Source: Synechococcus sp. HJ21-Hayes
Lineage (GTDB): Bacteria > Cyanobacteriota > Cyanobacteriia > PCC-6307 > Cyanobiaceae
Length of the DNA: 64,000 nucleotides
Direction: 5' to 3'
Assembly (NCBI RefSeq): GCF_024345835.1
Contig: NZ_JAGQBW010000005.1
Span: 62,001 to 126,000 of the forward strand
The stretch's first letter is position 1. Each line of letters begins with the position of its first letter. The position numbers and the translations under genes are program-made. The notes beneath the pieces are model-generated. The model did no database searches. It had not been told where the DNA came from and was given only the letters and a program-made list of their open reading frames with translations. Positions 63,955 through 64,000 of this stretch are shown piece after piece.

Positions 63955-64000
63955 GGCTCAGGGCCGCATTGGCTTCGCTTCAGAGCGTAAGGACAGAGCT

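Overview
The window is a dense, G+C-rich stretch (about 65-70% by eye) of a picocyanobacterial chromosome. The best match is a Cyanobium / high-GC Synechococcus (alpha-cyanobacterial) type. Evidence for a cyanobacterium: NDH-1 genes with the plastid-type order ndhA-I-G-E, a distant ndhH, chlM for chlorophyll synthesis, a menF/A/C/E/I cluster for phylloquinone, a PedR-like regulator, and cyanobacteria-restricted small families (DUF3285-, DUF2752-, DUF3352-like). I saw no rRNA or tRNA gene, IS element, phage gene or CRISPR array, and no gene-free stretch over 300 bases. Genes abut or overlap throughout: ten convergent pairs overlap at their 3' ends and many same-strand pairs are coupled by TGATG or ATGA junctions.

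Layout. 1-4.2 kb: 3' part of a secretin (pilus or secretion pore), a secreted pentapeptide-repeat protein, and a CobD-like aminotransferase. 4.3-10.3 kb: murG with a coupled 33-codon ORF, a secreted unknown protein, a hydroxyisobutyrate-dehydrogenase-like enzyme, an EF-hand protein and an OmpR/EnvZ-like two-component pair. 10.3-20.9 kb: pgk, a universal stress protein, rbgA, a rluD-like gene, a fused oligopeptide ABC ATPase, relA/spoT, small ORFs, mnmE and nadC. 20.9-23.5 kb: a GRRM locus (periplasmic binding protein, glycine-rich repeat precursor, radical SAM/SPASM maturase). 23.6-30.4 kb: argS and a hisC-like gene, then on the other strand prfB (with its programmed frameshift), a DUF3285 gene, ybeY, dgkA, trpG and a degenerate metallo-beta-lactamase-fold gene.

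30.4-36.8 kb: grx and gshB (glutathione), then menF divergent from menA-menC-menE, with a DHNA-CoA thioesterase convergent to menE. Together these cover most of chorismate to demethyl-phylloquinone; menD, menB and menH/menG are not here. 36.8-46.8 kb: a DUF2752 gene without a normal start codon, ndhH, rsmH, membrane proteins, a cysteine desulfurase, a response regulator, an atypical RluA-family gene, chlM, nagA and purE. 46.9-54.4 kb: an AI-2E-type transporter, cysC, a second dgkA, a SUI1 gene, trpB, hrcA, a rhodanese, a DUF3352 protein and sixA. 54.4-64 kb: gltA, ndhA-I-G-E, nadK, a CYTH protein, a small ORF, a PedR-like regulator, metF, a sugar-phosphate nucleotidyltransferase, scpA and a LapA-domain protein.

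The most interesting system is the GRRM locus. Its precursor carries nine consecutive [Trp/Phe]-X-Asn-Gly-Gly units and ends in Tyr-Trp-Arg. These are the aromatic-X-X motifs expected of substrates of three-residue cyclophane-forming radical SAM enzymes. The precursor also has a Sec-type signal and is translationally coupled to its maturase. Other points worth a look: an AT-rich mosaic segment in the secretin, family members lacking canonical catalytic residues (RluA paralogue, MBL-fold protein, MenC), and the DUF2752 gene lacking ATG/GTG/TTG.
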